Assembly (NCBI RefSeq): GCF_003710935.1
Contig: NZ_RHHS01000017.1
Span: 310,001 to 374,000, forward strand
Direction of reading: 5' to 3'
Length of the DNA: 64,000 nucleotides
From: Brevibacillus gelatini
GTDB taxonomy: Bacteria > Bacillota > Bacilli > Brevibacillales > Brevibacillaceae
Position numbers and translations under genes: made by a program. The notes under the pieces are model-generated. The model was not told the DNA's origin and did not search any database. It saw only the letters and a program-made list of their open reading frames with translations. Positions within the stretch are counted from its first letter, which is position 1, and the number at the start of each line of letters is the position of its first letter. Shown here one piece after another: positions 17,487 through 26,347 of this stretch.

Positions 17487-18302
17487 TTGAAAAAAAACAT
17501 CCGTTTTTTATTGTTTTTTCTCGCGATCGGGCTGTTTTTGTCGTGGCCGATCCACAGCCTTTATTCGAAACTGAACCAGCCGGTCAAAGAGCAGCAATTG
17601 GTGGTACTGGATCAGATCGCGACTGAATTTTTTACCTATGCCAAAAAAGGGGATCTCGAAGGAGCGCAGCAGCGGATTATCCAATTGGCTGAGAAGTTTC
17701 CCAACCAGCAACTGACCTATCCGATTCGGATTGAAAGTTTGAACGCAGTTACCCAATCCATTTTGGCGGCCAAGAAAAGCTTTGCTTCCGCAAACGCAAG
17801 CGAGCAGCAGTTGCTATGGCACGCCACGCAGGTTCGTGTCGCCATTGACGCCTTGACGCATGAGCATCAGCCGATGTGGCGCAGCTATTATCCATCCTTT
17901 GTGACACAGGTGCAAAATTTGCAGCAATCAGCAGTGGAACGCAATTTCAATCAGTTCCGCGAGCAGTTTGATGAAAACTACCGTCTGTTTTTGGCGATCA
18001 AACCGGGAATGAGCATCCAACTCCCTGAGCATCAGCTCGATTCCATCTCGGCGGCGTATGACATGATCTCCAAGGAGATGCGAAACACGCACATGGATTG
18101 GCAGTTGGTCAGGGAAGCTTTGCGTGATTTGAACGGTTCGATCCAGTCTGCGTTTGTCGGGGATGAGGAAAACACATTTGCCCGACTGATGATGCGGCCT
18201 GATTCGCCATTGGCGATCCTGCTGTCTATTTCAGTTGCGCTGGTTGCTGCCCTGGCGTACGTCGCCTGGAAAAAATACAATGGGGCCATTCGCTCAGCGT
18301 AA
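17487..18302 (+). CDS. ypjB: Sporulation protein YpjB
   Basis: A 271-residue protein with an N-terminal signal or anchor (FLLFFLAIGLFLSW), a long helical extracytoplasmic part and a C-terminal membrane segment (LAILLSISVALVAALAYVAWKK). This architecture and the position after ypjA match the YpjB family, annotated as sporulation-related in Bacillales. It starts with TTG behind AAGGAGG. Biochemical function is unknown. A terminator shared with the convergent ypjC lies beyond its stop. Confidence 0.8.
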   Translation: MKKNIRFLLFFLAIGLFLSWPIHSLYSKLNQPVKEQQLVVLDQIATEFFTYAKKGDLEGAQQRIIQLAEKFPNQQLTYPIRIESLNAVTQSILAAKKSFASANASEQQLLWHATQVRVAIDALTHEHQPMWRSYYPSFVTQVQNLQQSAVERNFNQFREQFDENYRLFLAIKPGMSIQLPEHQLDSISAAYDMISKEMRNTHMDWQLVREALRDLNGSIQSAFVGDEENTFARLMMRPDSPLAILLSISVALVAALAYVAWKKYNGAIRSA

Positions 18303-18338
18303 CGGCATCACTTCCCAAAGAAAGAAGCGCAAACAAAA

Positions 18339-18372
18339 AACCTTGCCGAAAAACAGGCAAGGTTCTTATTTT
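18339..18372. terminator. Bidirectional terminator between ypjB and ypjC
   Basis: A perfect 9-bp stem AACCTTGCC/GGCAAGGTT with an 8-base loop. On the plus strand it is followed by CTTATTTT; on the minus strand by TTTTTTG, so it should end both convergent transcripts. Confidence 0.85.
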
Positions 18373-18415
18373 GTACAAAAACAGTCAAAGCTGTCCTTCC
18401 TGGCTGACTTTCCCG

Positions 18416-19273
18416 TCAATCATGCAATGGCTTTTTGTTCTCATCCAGCGTAAAGCCTTCCCCGAGCACTTCGTGTACATCATTGACGATGACAAATGCA
18501 TGCGGGTCAACCTCTTGCACGATCGTTTTGAAGCGCATGACCTCATTGCGGCTGACGACGACGTAAATGACTTTCTTTTCTTCGCCGGAGTACGCTCCTT
18601 TTCCCGCCAGAATCGTTACCCCTCGGCCCAGATCGAGAATTTGCCGGGAGATTTCCTCTGCATGATTGGAAATGATGGTCAACGCTTTTCCGGCGTAGGC
18701 GCCGTCTTGCAAAAAGTCGATGACGCGGGCGGCAATAAACACGACGACGAGAGTGTACATGGCGCTTTCCAGGTTCAGATAGATGAGGGAAGCACCAATG
18801 ACGAGGATGTCGCCAAAAAACAAGGTTCTGCCCATGCTGATGCCCATGTACTTTTGCAGCAATCTGGCGATGATGTCAACCCCGCCAGTCGTTCCACCGT
18901 AGCGGAAAATAATTCCCAAACCGACGCCGACAGCCACGCCCGCGTACAGGGATGCCAGCAGGCGATCCTGCATCACGAGCGGCAGCACGCCATCAAACAG
19001 CGATAGGAAGACAGAGAGGGAAACCGTACCTAAAATCGTATAGAAAAAAGCAGTCCGGCCGAGTATTTTCCATCCTAAAATAAACAGCGGCACGTTCAGA
19101 ACGAAGAACACAATCCCTTGATCTACAACGGGAAACAACAGCTTGAGTAAAATACTGATCCCCGTAATACCACCCTCGGCAAGGTGGTTGGGGATATTGA
19201 AGGCGTTAATGCCAAATCCCATAATCGCAGATCCGATCATGATAGCGATGATGCTCTTTACACGTATGTTCAT
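18416..19273 (-). CDS. ypjC: YitT-family membrane protein YpjC
   Basis: A 285-residue protein with five to six membrane helices (DUF161/YitT type) and a C-terminal soluble DUF2179 domain, seen in GRGVTILAGKGAYSGEEKKVIYVVV. GFGINAFNIPNHLAEGGITGISILL is the family N-terminal pattern. The transported substrate is unknown. It is the only minus-strand gene in the first half of the window and has its own candidate promoter (19371-19400). The start ATG is behind AGGAGGACACT. Confidence 0.88.
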   Translation of the reverse strand: MNIRVKSIIAIMIGSAIMGFGINAFNIPNHLAEGGITGISILLKLLFPVVDQGIVFFVLNVPLFILGWKILGRTAFFYTILGTVSLSVFLSLFDGVLPLVMQDRLLASLYAGVAVGVGLGIIFRYGGTTGGVDIIARLLQKYMGISMGRTLFFGDILVIGASLIYLNLESAMYTLVVVFIAARVIDFLQDGAYAGKALTIISNHAEEISRQILDLGRGVTILAGKGAYSGEEKKVIYVVVSRNEVMRFKTIVQEVDPHAFVIVNDVHEVLGEGFTLDENKKPLHD

Positions 19274-19370
19274 AGTGTCCTCCTGTTTTGCCGGAGCGAA
19301 AACGGCGCGTCCGACATGGTTGTGCAGTTGAGCGGGCGAAATGCCAAATTAATGAGGGCCATACGAAAGC

Positions 19371-19400
19371 ATTATAAAGGAACGTTTATTTGATTGTCCA
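19371..19400 (-). promoter_or_regulatory. Candidate sigma-A promoter of ypjC
   Basis: On the minus strand, TGGACA (19400-19395), an 18-base spacer and a perfect TATAAT (19376-19371). It lies about 100 bases before the ypjC start and is divergent from the ypjD promoter. Confidence 0.6.
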
Positions 19401-19426
19401 TATGCTGGAAGAGAGAGTATTGAGAT

Positions 19427-19455
19427 TTGGCAAACGCAGTCTTTTTGTGTACGAT
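19427..19455 (+). promoter_or_regulatory. Candidate sigma-A promoter of the ypjD-dapB operon
   Basis: TTGGCA at 19427-19432, 17 bases, TACGAT at 19450-19455. Transcription would begin near 19462, only about 9 bases before the ATG at 19471, which favours the ATG at 19495 for ypjD. Confidence 0.65.
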
Positions 19456-19494
19456 AGGTGAAAGAGAGGAATGAAAAACAAAAGGAGTGGGCGG

Positions 19495-19842
19495 ATGGAA
19501 CGGAAAAAAACGATGCAGGAAATGCAGCAGGAAGTGGATCAATACATATCGCAATTCAAGGAAGGGTATTTCTCGCCGCTGTCCATGCTGGCTCGCATGA
19601 CAGAAGAAGTCGGGGAGCTGGCACGGGAAATCAATCACTATTACGGGGAAAAGCCGAAAAAGAAAGACGAAGCCGAGAAAACTGTCGAGGAAGAGCTGGG
19701 TGATGTGCTCTTTATCGTGATTTGCTTCGCGAATTCGCTCGGCATCGACCTGCAGGAAGCGTTTGATCGTATTATGCACAAATTCAATACACGCGATAAA
19801 GATCGCTGGACAAGAATTGAGGAGAGCAAGCAACATGGATAA
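19495..19842 (+). CDS. ypjD: MazG-like nucleotide pyrophosphohydrolase YpjD
   Basis: A 115-residue protein of the all-alpha NTP pyrophosphatase (MazG) group, which hydrolyses nucleoside triphosphates. MTEEVGELAREI and EEELGDVLFIVICFAN hold the metal-binding E-x2-E and E-x2-D patterns. The ATG at 19495 is favoured by AAAGGAG spacing and the promoter position; an in-frame ATG at 19471 would add eight residues. It overlaps dapB by 8 bases. Substrate preference is not visible. Confidence 0.88.
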   Translation: MERKKTMQEMQQEVDQYISQFKEGYFSPLSMLARMTEEVGELAREINHYYGEKPKKKDEAEKTVEEELGDVLFIVICFANSLGIDLQEAFDRIMHKFNTRDKDRWTRIEESKQHG

Positions 19843-20587
19843 ACAGATTCGCGTAGCGGTTGCAGGCGCAAATGGCCGGATGGGCCAGGAAGTGGTGAAG
19901 ATGCTGGCACAGGACGACCAGCTGATCTTCACCGGAAATTTGGATACCCGCCTTGCCGCCGACGAAGTTAACAAACAGATGGAAGAAATGAAACCGGATG
20001 TACTCGTCGATTTTACGACACCGCACAGCGTTTACAAAAACATGGAACTGTGTCTCGCGCATGGGGTGCGGCCGGTGGTCGGGACGACAGGCTTGACTCC
20101 CGAGCAGTTGCAGGAAATGACGGAACGCTTCAAAGAGGCGGGACTTGGTGCCATCATCGCACCGAACTTTGCGATTGGCGCGATTTTGTGCATGAAATTT
20201 GCCGCGATGGCAGCCAAATATATGCCGCATGTGGAAATTATCGAGCTGCATCATGATCGCAAGCTGGATGCGCCAAGCGGTACAGCCTTGAAGACGGCGG
20301 AAATGATCGCGGCGGTGCGCCAGGAATTGAAACAGGGGCACCCGGAAGAGACGGAGACGATTCCAGGCGCGCGGGGAGCAGAGTACGAAGGCTTCCGCAT
20401 CCACAGTGTGCGTTTGCCGGGAATGGTCGCTCACCAGGAAGTGCTGTTCGGTGCGACCGGGCAAACCTTGTCCATTCGTCACGATTCGATCAACCGCGAA
20501 TCGTTTATGCCAGGCGTTAACATGGCGATTAAAGCTGTGATGAATATGGATGGCTTGATTTACGGTTTGGAACATTTGATTGATTAA
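19835..20587 (+). CDS. dapB: 4-hydroxy-tetrahydrodipicolinate reductase
   Basis: NAD(P)H-dependent step in diaminopimelate and lysine synthesis, supplying the cell wall and (via its substrate pathway) spore dipicolinate. The 250-residue protein has AGANGRMGQEV near residues 10-20, VGTTGL and the catalytic HHDRKLDAPSGTA region near 144. The ATG at 19835 has GAGGAG upstream; the frame is open farther back inside ypjD. It is somewhat shorter than the ~267-residue B. subtilis enzyme, mainly between the nucleotide loop and VDFTTP. Confidence 0.95.
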   Translation: MDKQIRVAVAGANGRMGQEVVKMLAQDDQLIFTGNLDTRLAADEVNKQMEEMKPDVLVDFTTPHSVYKNMELCLAHGVRPVVGTTGLTPEQLQEMTERFKEAGLGAIIAPNFAIGAILCMKFAAMAAKYMPHVEIIELHHDRKLDAPSGTALKTAEMIAAVRQELKQGHPEETETIPGARGAEYEGFRIHSVRLPGMVAHQEVLFGATGQTLSIRHDSINRESFMPGVNMAIKAVMNMDGLIYGLEHLID

Positions 20588-20635
20588 ACGTTTGATTAAA
20601 AACCTTTTCTATCGAGGCATAAGGGAGAGTTTCTC

Positions 20636-21046
20636 GTGAAAATAGCACTGATTGCCCATGATCGAATGAAAGAAGAGATTGTCCAACTGGCTATGGCTTA
20701 CGAATCGATTTTGGCGGAGCACGAGCTGTACGCAACAGGAACGACGGGCGGGAGAATCATGGATGCCACTTCGCTGAAACTCACCAGATTTTTGTCCGGA
20801 CCGTTGGGCGGCGATCAGCAGATCGGCGCGATGATTGCCAGAAACGAGATGGACATGATTATTTTCCTGCGCGATCCGCTTACGGCCCAGCCACACGAAC
20901 CGGATATTATCGCGCTCTTGAGACTGTGTGATGTGCACAAAATTCCGTTTGCCACCAACCTTGGCTCCGCGGAGATCATGCTCAAGGCGCTGGAGCGGGG
21001 AGAGCTGGCCTGGCGCGCCGTGCTGCACAAGGAGAACGAAGCATGA
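20636..21046 (+). CDS. mgsA: Methylglyoxal synthase
   Basis: Converts dihydroxyacetone phosphate to methylglyoxal and phosphate, a bypass that relieves phosphosugar stress. The 136-residue length is typical. [12 protein letters not shown] near the start, TGTTGGRI (phosphate loop) and [28 protein letters not shown] are classic MgsA segments. It starts with GTG behind AAGGGAGAG and overlaps bshB1 by 4 bases. The neighbourhood, with bacillithiol genes directly after, makes sense because bacillithiol helps detoxify methylglyoxal. Confidence 0.96.
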   Translation: MKIALIAHDRMKEEIVQLAMAYESILAEHELYATGTTGGRIMDATSLKLTRFLSGPLGGDQQIGAMIARNEMDMIIFLRDPLTAQPHEPDIIALLRLCDVHKIPFATNLGSAEIMLKALERGELAWRAVLHKENEA

Positions 21047-21738
21047 ATACACTCGATATTTTGGCCATTGGCGCCCATCCCGATGACGTGGAGATCGGGG
21101 CAGCAGGCAGCCTGCTGCTCGCGGCTGCTTCCGGGAAGCGGGTAGGGATTCTCGATTTGACCTACGCCGAGCTGTCGTCAAACGGGACCGTGGAGCGCAG
21201 GCAGCAGGAAGCGGCGGCAGCAGACAAGCTGCTCGGGGTTGCGGCACGCTACAACTTCGGATTGCCGGATCGCGGGCTGGAAGCCGTCAGGGAGCAGGCG
21301 ATTGAGCGTGTGGTCAAGCTGATTCGGCAGACACGCCCGCGCACCGTACTCGCTCCGTATTTTTCTGACCGGCATCCAGACCATGAGAGCGCAAGCCGCA
21401 TCGTGCGGGAGGCCATCTTCAATGCAGGCATTCGCAAGTACATGCCTGATCCGCAGCTTCCGGCATATCGGCCCGCTCAATTTCTGTACTATTTTATTAA
21501 TTCAACGGTAACGCCGCAGGTCGTGGTGGATATTACGGCGGTTTTCCCGCAAAAAATGGAAGTTCTTCGTTGCTACCGCAGCCAGTTCGAACTGGAAGAG
21601 GGCAGCGTGCAAACACCGCTCACGAACGGTTATCTCGAATCTGTCGAGTACCGGGAGCGGTTGTTTGGGCAGCAGGCAGGCGTCCGGTATGCGGAAGGAT
21701 TTGTCAGCGCTGCACCGTATGTTTTGACCAGCTTGTAA
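21043..21738 (+). CDS. bshB1: Bacillithiol N-acetyl-glucosaminyl malate deacetylase
   Basis: Zinc-dependent deacetylase (LmbE-like fold) that removes the acetyl group of GlcNAc-malate, the second step to bacillithiol. In the 231-residue protein, [15 protein letters not shown] near residue 8 carries the metal-binding HPDD and RHPDHESA near 108 the second ligand set. It starts in a 4-base overlap with mgsA and is followed by bshA, as in B. subtilis. Confidence 0.95.
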   Translation: MNTLDILAIGAHPDDVEIGAAGSLLLAAASGKRVGILDLTYAELSSNGTVERRQQEAAAADKLLGVAARYNFGLPDRGLEAVREQAIERVVKLIRQTRPRTVLAPYFSDRHPDHESASRIVREAIFNAGIRKYMPDPQLPAYRPAQFLYYFINSTVTPQVVVDITAVFPQKMEVLRCYRSQFELEEGSVQTPLTNGYLESVEYRERLFGQQAGVRYAEGFVSAAPYVLTSL

Positions 21739-21758
21739 AAAGGAGTGACTCCTGGAAA

Positions 21759-22874
21759 ATGAAGATCGGGATTACGTGTTATCCATCGCTGGGAGGGTCC
21801 GGGGTTGTCGCGACGGAATTGGGCAAGCTGCTGGCGGAGCGGGGGCATCAGGTGCATTTTATTACAGGCGGGATGCCTTTTCGCCTTGGGGCCTTCCACC
21901 CGAACATTTTTTATCATGAAGTAGAAGTGAATCACTACGACGTATTCAAGTATCCGCCCTACGACTTGACGCTGGCAAACCGGATGGCGCAAGTGGCCAA
22001 AACGGAAAATCTGGACTTATTGCACGTGCATTATGCTGTGCCGCATGCGCTTTGCGCGTTTTTGGCCAAGCAGATGGTCGGGGATCATTTGAAGATCGTC
22101 ACCACCCTGCACGGGACGGACATTACCGTTTTGGGCTACGACTCCAGCTTGAGTGACATGATCCGCTTTGGGATCGAGCGCAGCGATCTGGTGACGGCTG
22201 TTTCCAAAGATTTAATCAAGCAGACAAAAGAACTGCTGCACGTCGAGAAAGAGATCGTGCCCGTGTACAATTTCGTCGACAAACGCCGCTACTATCCAAA
22301 GGAAGTAGAGAAGCTGAAAAAGGTATTCGCGCCAAACGGAGAAAAAATCCTCATGCACATCTCCAATTTCCGTCCGGTCAAGCGCGTCCCTGATGTCATT
22401 GACATTTTCGCGCGGGTCAAGCAAGCAATGCCCGCCCGTTTGATCCTGATTGGCGAAGGACCGGAAATGGGCGCGGTCCGCAAGCAGATTGCCGAGCAAA
22501 ATCTGACAGAGGATGTCTGTTTCCTTGGGAAGCAGGAAGACGTTGCAGAAGTTTTGTCCATGGCCGACCTGATGCTGTTGCCGTCGGAAAAGGAGAGCTT
22601 CGGACTTGTCGCGCTGGAAGCGATGGCTTGCGGCGTGCCTGTAGTGGCGACTGTTGCCGGCGGGATTCCCGAAGTCGTGCTCGACGGCGTCAATGGCTTT
22701 TTGCGCCCGATTGGCGATGTCGAGGGCATGGCAGAGGCAGCGATTCGCCTGTTGCAGGACGAAGCGTTGTATCGCGATTTTTCCGCAAACAGCATCGAGC
22801 GTTCCTGCAAAACGTTTTGTCACGAGACGATCGCTTCCCAGTACGAGGCGCTGTATCAAAAATTGCTTGGGTAA
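21759..22874 (+). CDS. bshA: Bacillithiol glycosyltransferase (GlcNAc-malate synthase)
   Basis: GT4-family enzyme that couples UDP-GlcNAc to L-malate, the first step of bacillithiol synthesis. The 371-residue protein begins MKIGITCYPSLGGSGVVATELG, the BshA hallmark, and includes HVHYAVPHA, TTLHGTDITVLG and the sugar-nucleotide region PSEKESFGLVALEAMACGVPVV. The ATG at 21759 follows AAAAGGAGTGA; the longer open frame starts inside bshB1 and is rejected. About 150 bases separate it from cca, with no clear terminator. Confidence 0.95.
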   Translation: MKIGITCYPSLGGSGVVATELGKLLAERGHQVHFITGGMPFRLGAFHPNIFYHEVEVNHYDVFKYPPYDLTLANRMAQVAKTENLDLLHVHYAVPHALCAFLAKQMVGDHLKIVTTLHGTDITVLGYDSSLSDMIRFGIERSDLVTAVSKDLIKQTKELLHVEKEIVPVYNFVDKRRYYPKEVEKLKKVFAPNGEKILMHISNFRPVKRVPDVIDIFARVKQAMPARLILIGEGPEMGAVRKQIAEQNLTEDVCFLGKQEDVAEVLSMADLMLLPSEKESFGLVALEAMACGVPVVATVAGGIPEVVLDGVNGFLRPIGDVEGMAEAAIRLLQDEALYRDFSANSIERSCKTFCHETIASQYEALYQKLLG

Positions 22875-23024
22875 GCTTTTGTACATAGAGGGTCACTGGC
22901 GGGACAGACTGCTTTTCGCCAGTTGATGCAGTTTGGCTACAAAAATAAAGAGCCCATACAAAAATCTCATGGAGATCGCCTCCTTATGTAATCAGGTAGA
23001 CCATGCGAGAAAGGGGGAAGCGGC

Positions 23025-24254
23025 ATGACGCTCCATTTGGCCAGCCGGATTCTGGAAACGCTCGAGCAGCACGGCTACGAAGCGTATTATGTCGGCGGAT
23101 GCGTCCGCGATTGGCTGCTGTCTCGGCCTGTGCACGATATAGATATATGTACGAATGCCCATCCTGGCGACGTCATCCGCCTGTTTCCCGACCACGTCCC
23201 GACCGGACTCAAGCATGGAACGGTGTCCGTGAGAATCGACGGGCAGTTTTTTGAGGTGACGACGTACCGGACGGAAGGGAAATACGAGGACTACCGTCGT
23301 CCTGCTGAAGTCCAGTTCGTTTCCGAGTTGAAACTGGACCTTGCGCGCAGAGATTTTACGATGAATGCGATGGCGATGAACCGGGAAAAAGAGCTGCAGG
23401 ACCCGTTTGGCGGTCGGGATGATCTTGCGAAAAAGCTGGTCCGGGCTGTGGGCGAGCCGCTGGAGCGTTTTCGCGAGGATGCGCTGCGGCTGCTGCGGTG
23501 CGTGCGGTTTGCCGCCCAGCTTGGCTTTTCCATCGAGCCGCATACGCTTGCGGCGATGCAAAAGACGGCGCCGCTTCTGGCGCACATCGCGGTGGAGCGC
23601 GTCAGGGAAGAGCTGAACAAAATGCTCGCCAGCGAGTCGCCACACATCGGCTGCGCGATCATCAACGAGACAGGGCTGTGCGGGTACTCCCCTGTCTTGC
23701 AGCGACTGTTTCGGGACGCGGCTGCGGAGAGTTGGCGGGTCGTCCATGTACAGGGCTTGCCGCAAAAATGGTCGCTTCTGCTGTATGCAGCGCGTTTTCC
23801 CGCGGAAGAGTCGAAAGCGGTTTGCCAGCTGTTGAAAATGTCCAAGCGGGAGACAGAGGCGATTGTCGGGTTTGTGGAGCTTCTGCACCGCCTGCAGCCA
23901 AGGTGGGACGCTCCCGAGCCAGTCGAGTGGGGACAACTACTGCTTGATGCAGGCTGGGACACATGCGAAAAGCTTGCCGGTATTTTACGGGTGTGCTGGT
24001 GGAATCAGCAAGCGCAGACACATAGCATGATGCAGACCCTGGTCGAAACGTATCAGGCGATGCCTGTGAGAACGATCAAGGAGCTGGCTGTAACAGGGCT
24101 GGATTTGCAAGTCGCGCTGCAAAAAAAAGCGGGCGAGTGGATCGTCCATGTGCTGCGGGCGCTGCTGGTGCAGACAGCCCTCCACGGCTTGCCGAACACG
24201 CCGGAGGCTCTCATCGAAGCTGCAAAGAAAGAGGTAGCGCAGTATGAACATTAA
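23025..24254 (+). CDS. cca: CCA tRNA nucleotidyltransferase
   Basis: Adds or repairs the 3'-terminal CCA of tRNA without a template. The 409-residue class II enzyme has GGCVRDWLL near residue 24, the catalytic DID at 38-40, RRDFTMNAMA near 108 and ERFREDALRLLRCVRFA, which contains the nucleotide-recognition region. The ATG is preceded by GGGGGAAGCGG. It overlaps birA by 11 bases. Gene order bshA-cca-birA is as in B. subtilis. Confidence 0.95.
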   Translation: MTLHLASRILETLEQHGYEAYYVGGCVRDWLLSRPVHDIDICTNAHPGDVIRLFPDHVPTGLKHGTVSVRIDGQFFEVTTYRTEGKYEDYRRPAEVQFVSELKLDLARRDFTMNAMAMNREKELQDPFGGRDDLAKKLVRAVGEPLERFREDALRLLRCVRFAAQLGFSIEPHTLAAMQKTAPLLAHIAVERVREELNKMLASESPHIGCAIINETGLCGYSPVLQRLFRDAAAESWRVVHVQGLPQKWSLLLYAARFPAEESKAVCQLLKMSKRETEAIVGFVELLHRLQPRWDAPEPVEWGQLLLDAGWDTCEKLAGILRVCWWNQQAQTHSMMQTLVETYQAMPVRTIKELAVTGLDLQVALQKKAGEWIVHVLRALLVQTALHGLPNTPEALIEAAKKEVAQYEH

Positions 24255-25227
24255 ACAGGTGATTCTACAAGCATTTCGTGACCAGCCAGGCCGCTTTATC
24301 TCTGGCGAAGAATTGAGTCAGGCGTGTGGCTGCTCGCGAACAGCTGTCTGGAAGCATATCGAGGAGCTGCGGCGGGACGGCTACGAGGTCGAGGCAGTAC
24401 GCAAGTCGGGCTATCGCCTGCTTGCGGCACCAGATCGGCTGTCTGCCGCAGAGATTATGGCGGGGCTTAGTACGACGCGGATCGGACAACATGTCATCGC
24501 GTACGACGAGGTCGTCTCCACGCAGCCGCTCGCGCATGAGGCAGCGGCAAAAGGGGCGGCGGAAGGCACGCTTGTTTTGGCGGAACAGCAAACAGGAGGG
24601 AAGGGGCGTCTGGGTCGTCCCTGGCACTCGCCCAAAGGGACAGGCATCTGGATGAGTTTGATTGTCCGGCCTGCAATTCCGTTGCCGAAGACGCCGCAGA
24701 TGACGCTGCTGACAGCCGTGAGCGTGGCGGGGACAATTCGGGAAGAGACCGGATTGCCCGTCAAAATCAAATGGCCGAACGATATTTTCATTGGGGACAA
24801 AAAAGTGTGCGGTATTTTGACCGAGCTGAATGCGGAAGCAGACCGGGTCAACTATTTGGTCATCGGCATCGGACTGAACGCCAACAGTGTGCAGGCCGAC
24901 TTCCCGGAGGAACTGCTGGCAATCGCTACGTCGTTGCGAATCGAGTCGGGCAGCCCGGTCAAGCGCGTCGCGTTCATCCAGCGCTTTTGCCAAAACTTCG
25001 AGGAAGAGTACAACCACTACTTGCGGGAGGGCTTCCAGCGGGTGAAAAAGGAATGGGAAGCCCACTCCTACACGATTGGCCGCTGGGTAACGGTGCAGAC
25101 GATCTCGCAAAAGCTGGAGGGGCAGGCAATCGGTCTCGATGAAGAAGGCGTGCTGATGGTCAAGGATCGCCTGGGACAGATTCATAAAGTGTATTCGGCA
25201 GACGTCAATTATCGTGCAAATGAATAG
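24244..25227 (+). CDS. birA: Biotin protein ligase / biotin operon repressor
   Basis: Activates biotin to biotinyl-AMP and attaches it to carboxylases; the N-terminal winged helix (GEELSQACGCSRTAVWKHIEELRRDGYEVE) makes it also a DNA-binding repressor. In the 327-residue protein the ligase loop is GKGRLGRPWHSPKGTG near residues 119-134 and IKWPNDIFI follows. The C-terminal SH3-like domain is present. The start overlaps cca, behind AAAGAGGTAG. A promoter for the next operon appears to lie in its last codons. Confidence 0.95.
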   Translation: MNIKQVILQAFRDQPGRFISGEELSQACGCSRTAVWKHIEELRRDGYEVEAVRKSGYRLLAAPDRLSAAEIMAGLSTTRIGQHVIAYDEVVSTQPLAHEAAAKGAAEGTLVLAEQQTGGKGRLGRPWHSPKGTGIWMSLIVRPAIPLPKTPQMTLLTAVSVAGTIREETGLPVKIKWPNDIFIGDKKVCGILTELNAEADRVNYLVIGIGLNANSVQADFPEELLAIATSLRIESGSPVKRVAFIQRFCQNFEEEYNHYLREGFQRVKKEWEAHSYTIGRWVTVQTISQKLEGQAIGLDEEGVLMVKDRLGQIHKVYSADVNYRANE

Positions 25228-25242
25228 ATGATTTGCTATACT
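25214..25242 (+). promoter_or_regulatory. Candidate extended -10 promoter for panBCD
   Basis: TGCTATACT (extended -10, TATACT at 25237-25242) with a weak -35 GTGCAA at 25214-25219. It overlaps the end of birA and would give a leader of about 240 bases before panB. Confidence 0.45.
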
Positions 25243-25248
25243 CAACAT

Positions 25249-25445
25249 GGAGGCTGTATCCGACAGGAACGGTACTCTTGGAGTATTTTTGGCAAGTTTG
25301 GTGTATCAATAAAGCAATAGTGCAAGGACAAAAATCTGCTCAGAGCCTTTGTGGACCGAGACAGAAGGAATCCGTTTATGACAAGACAAGTATGTCTCTA
25401 TGGCATGGACAACCTTCTCCCGATTTCGAGCGAGAAGGTTTTTTG
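25249..25445 (+). promoter_or_regulatory. Structured panB leader, possible pan-motif RNA
   Basis: About 200 gene-free bases precede panB. They include a stem GAGACA (25358-25363) with TGTCTC (25393-25398) and, just after, a strong terminator hairpin. A published conserved RNA, the pan motif, occurs at exactly this place (5' leader of panB operons in Firmicutes). I could not confirm its consensus by eye, so the name is inference; some form of attenuation is likely. Confidence 0.4.
25411..25445 (+). terminator. Leader terminator upstream of panB
   Basis: A perfect 9-bp stem AACCTTCTC/GAGAAGGTT with a 12-base loop and a TTTTTT tail, 48 bases before the panB ATG. It lies between a promoter candidate and the operon, as expected for attenuation, though it could also simply end birA transcripts. 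Confidence 0.75.
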
Positions 25446-25492
25446 TTCCTCTCCATCCACGAAGCCTTGGCGCGAAAGAGGAGAAGAAGCAA

Positions 25493-26347
25493 ATGACAAA
25501 ACAGGTCACGACTTCCGACATCCGCAAGAAGAAAGAAGCGGGCATTCCTATTTCCATGGTGACAGCCTATGACTTTCCATCTGCGAAGCTGGTGGAAGAA
25601 GCAGGCGCGGACATGATTTTGGTTGGCGACTCGCTGGGCATGGTTGTACTGGGCTATGACTCCACCGTGCCTGTGACGATGGACGACATGCTCCATCACA
25701 CGAAGGCGGTCACGCGCGCGGCCAAGCGCGCTTTTGTCGTCGCGGACATGCCGTTTCTCAGCTACCACGGAACCATTGAGGAAGCGGTGAAAAACGCGGG
25801 CAGACTCATGCAGGAGGGACTGGCCAGAGCGGTGAAGCTGGAGGGCGGAAGCGAGCTTGCGCCACTCATTACCCGTCTGGTGCAGGCAGGCATTCCCGTC
25901 GTCGGGCATATCGGTCTCACGCCGCAGTCCGTGCATCAGCTTGGCGGCTACAAGGTGCAGGGACGCGATTTGGAGGCAGCGAAAAAATTGCTTGACGATG
26001 CCCTGGCGATTGAGCAGGCAGGGGCGTTCGCTCTCGTGCTGGAATGCGTGCCGGAAGAGGTAGCCAAAATGATCGCGGAAAAGCTGGAGATTGCTGTCAT
26101 CGGCATCGGGGCCGGGGCAGGCTGCGACGGTCAGGTACTGGTGTTCCACGACCTGGTTGGCTACGCTTCCCAATTGACACCGAAGTTCGTCAAGCGCTAC
26201 GCTGACATCGGCACGTCCATCCGCGAAGCGGTGGCGGCGTACATCAAAGAGGTCGAGCTTCGCCGTTTTCCGGGACCCGATCACGTTTTCCACGCGTCGG
26301 AAGAAACAATCAAGGAGCTGTACGGGGAAGGAGTGACCCAGGGATGA
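25493..26347 (+). CDS. panB: 3-methyl-2-oxobutanoate hydroxymethyltransferase
   Basis: First step of pantothenate synthesis: adds a hydroxymethyl group from methylenetetrahydrofolate to ketoisovalerate. The 284-residue TIM-barrel has MVTAYDFPSAKLVEEAGAD, the metal-binding GDSLGMVVLGYDSTVPVTMDD segment and GIGAGAGCDGQVLV. The ATG at 25493 follows GAGGAGAAG; upstream in-frame codons fall in the terminator region and are rejected. It overlaps panC by 4 bases (ATGA). Confidence 0.96.
   Translation: MTKQVTTSDIRKKKEAGIPISMVTAYDFPSAKLVEEAGADMILVGDSLGMVVLGYDSTVPVTMDDMLHHTKAVTRAAKRAFVVADMPFLSYHGTIEEAVKNAGRLMQEGLARAVKLEGGSELAPLITRLVQAGIPVVGHIGLTPQSVHQLGGYKVQGRDLEAAKKLLDDALAIEQAGAFALVLECVPEEVAKMIAEKLEIAVIGIGAGAGCDGQVLVFHDLVGYASQLTPKFVKRYADIGTSIREAVAAYIKEVELRRFPGPDHVFHASEETIKELYGEGVTQG

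Noticed and set aside
25340-25445. A T-box riboswitch before panB, suggested by GTGGACC followed by a terminator.
   Set aside because: There is no proper AGGGTGGNACCGCG, specifier loop or stem I, and panB is not a usual T-box target.
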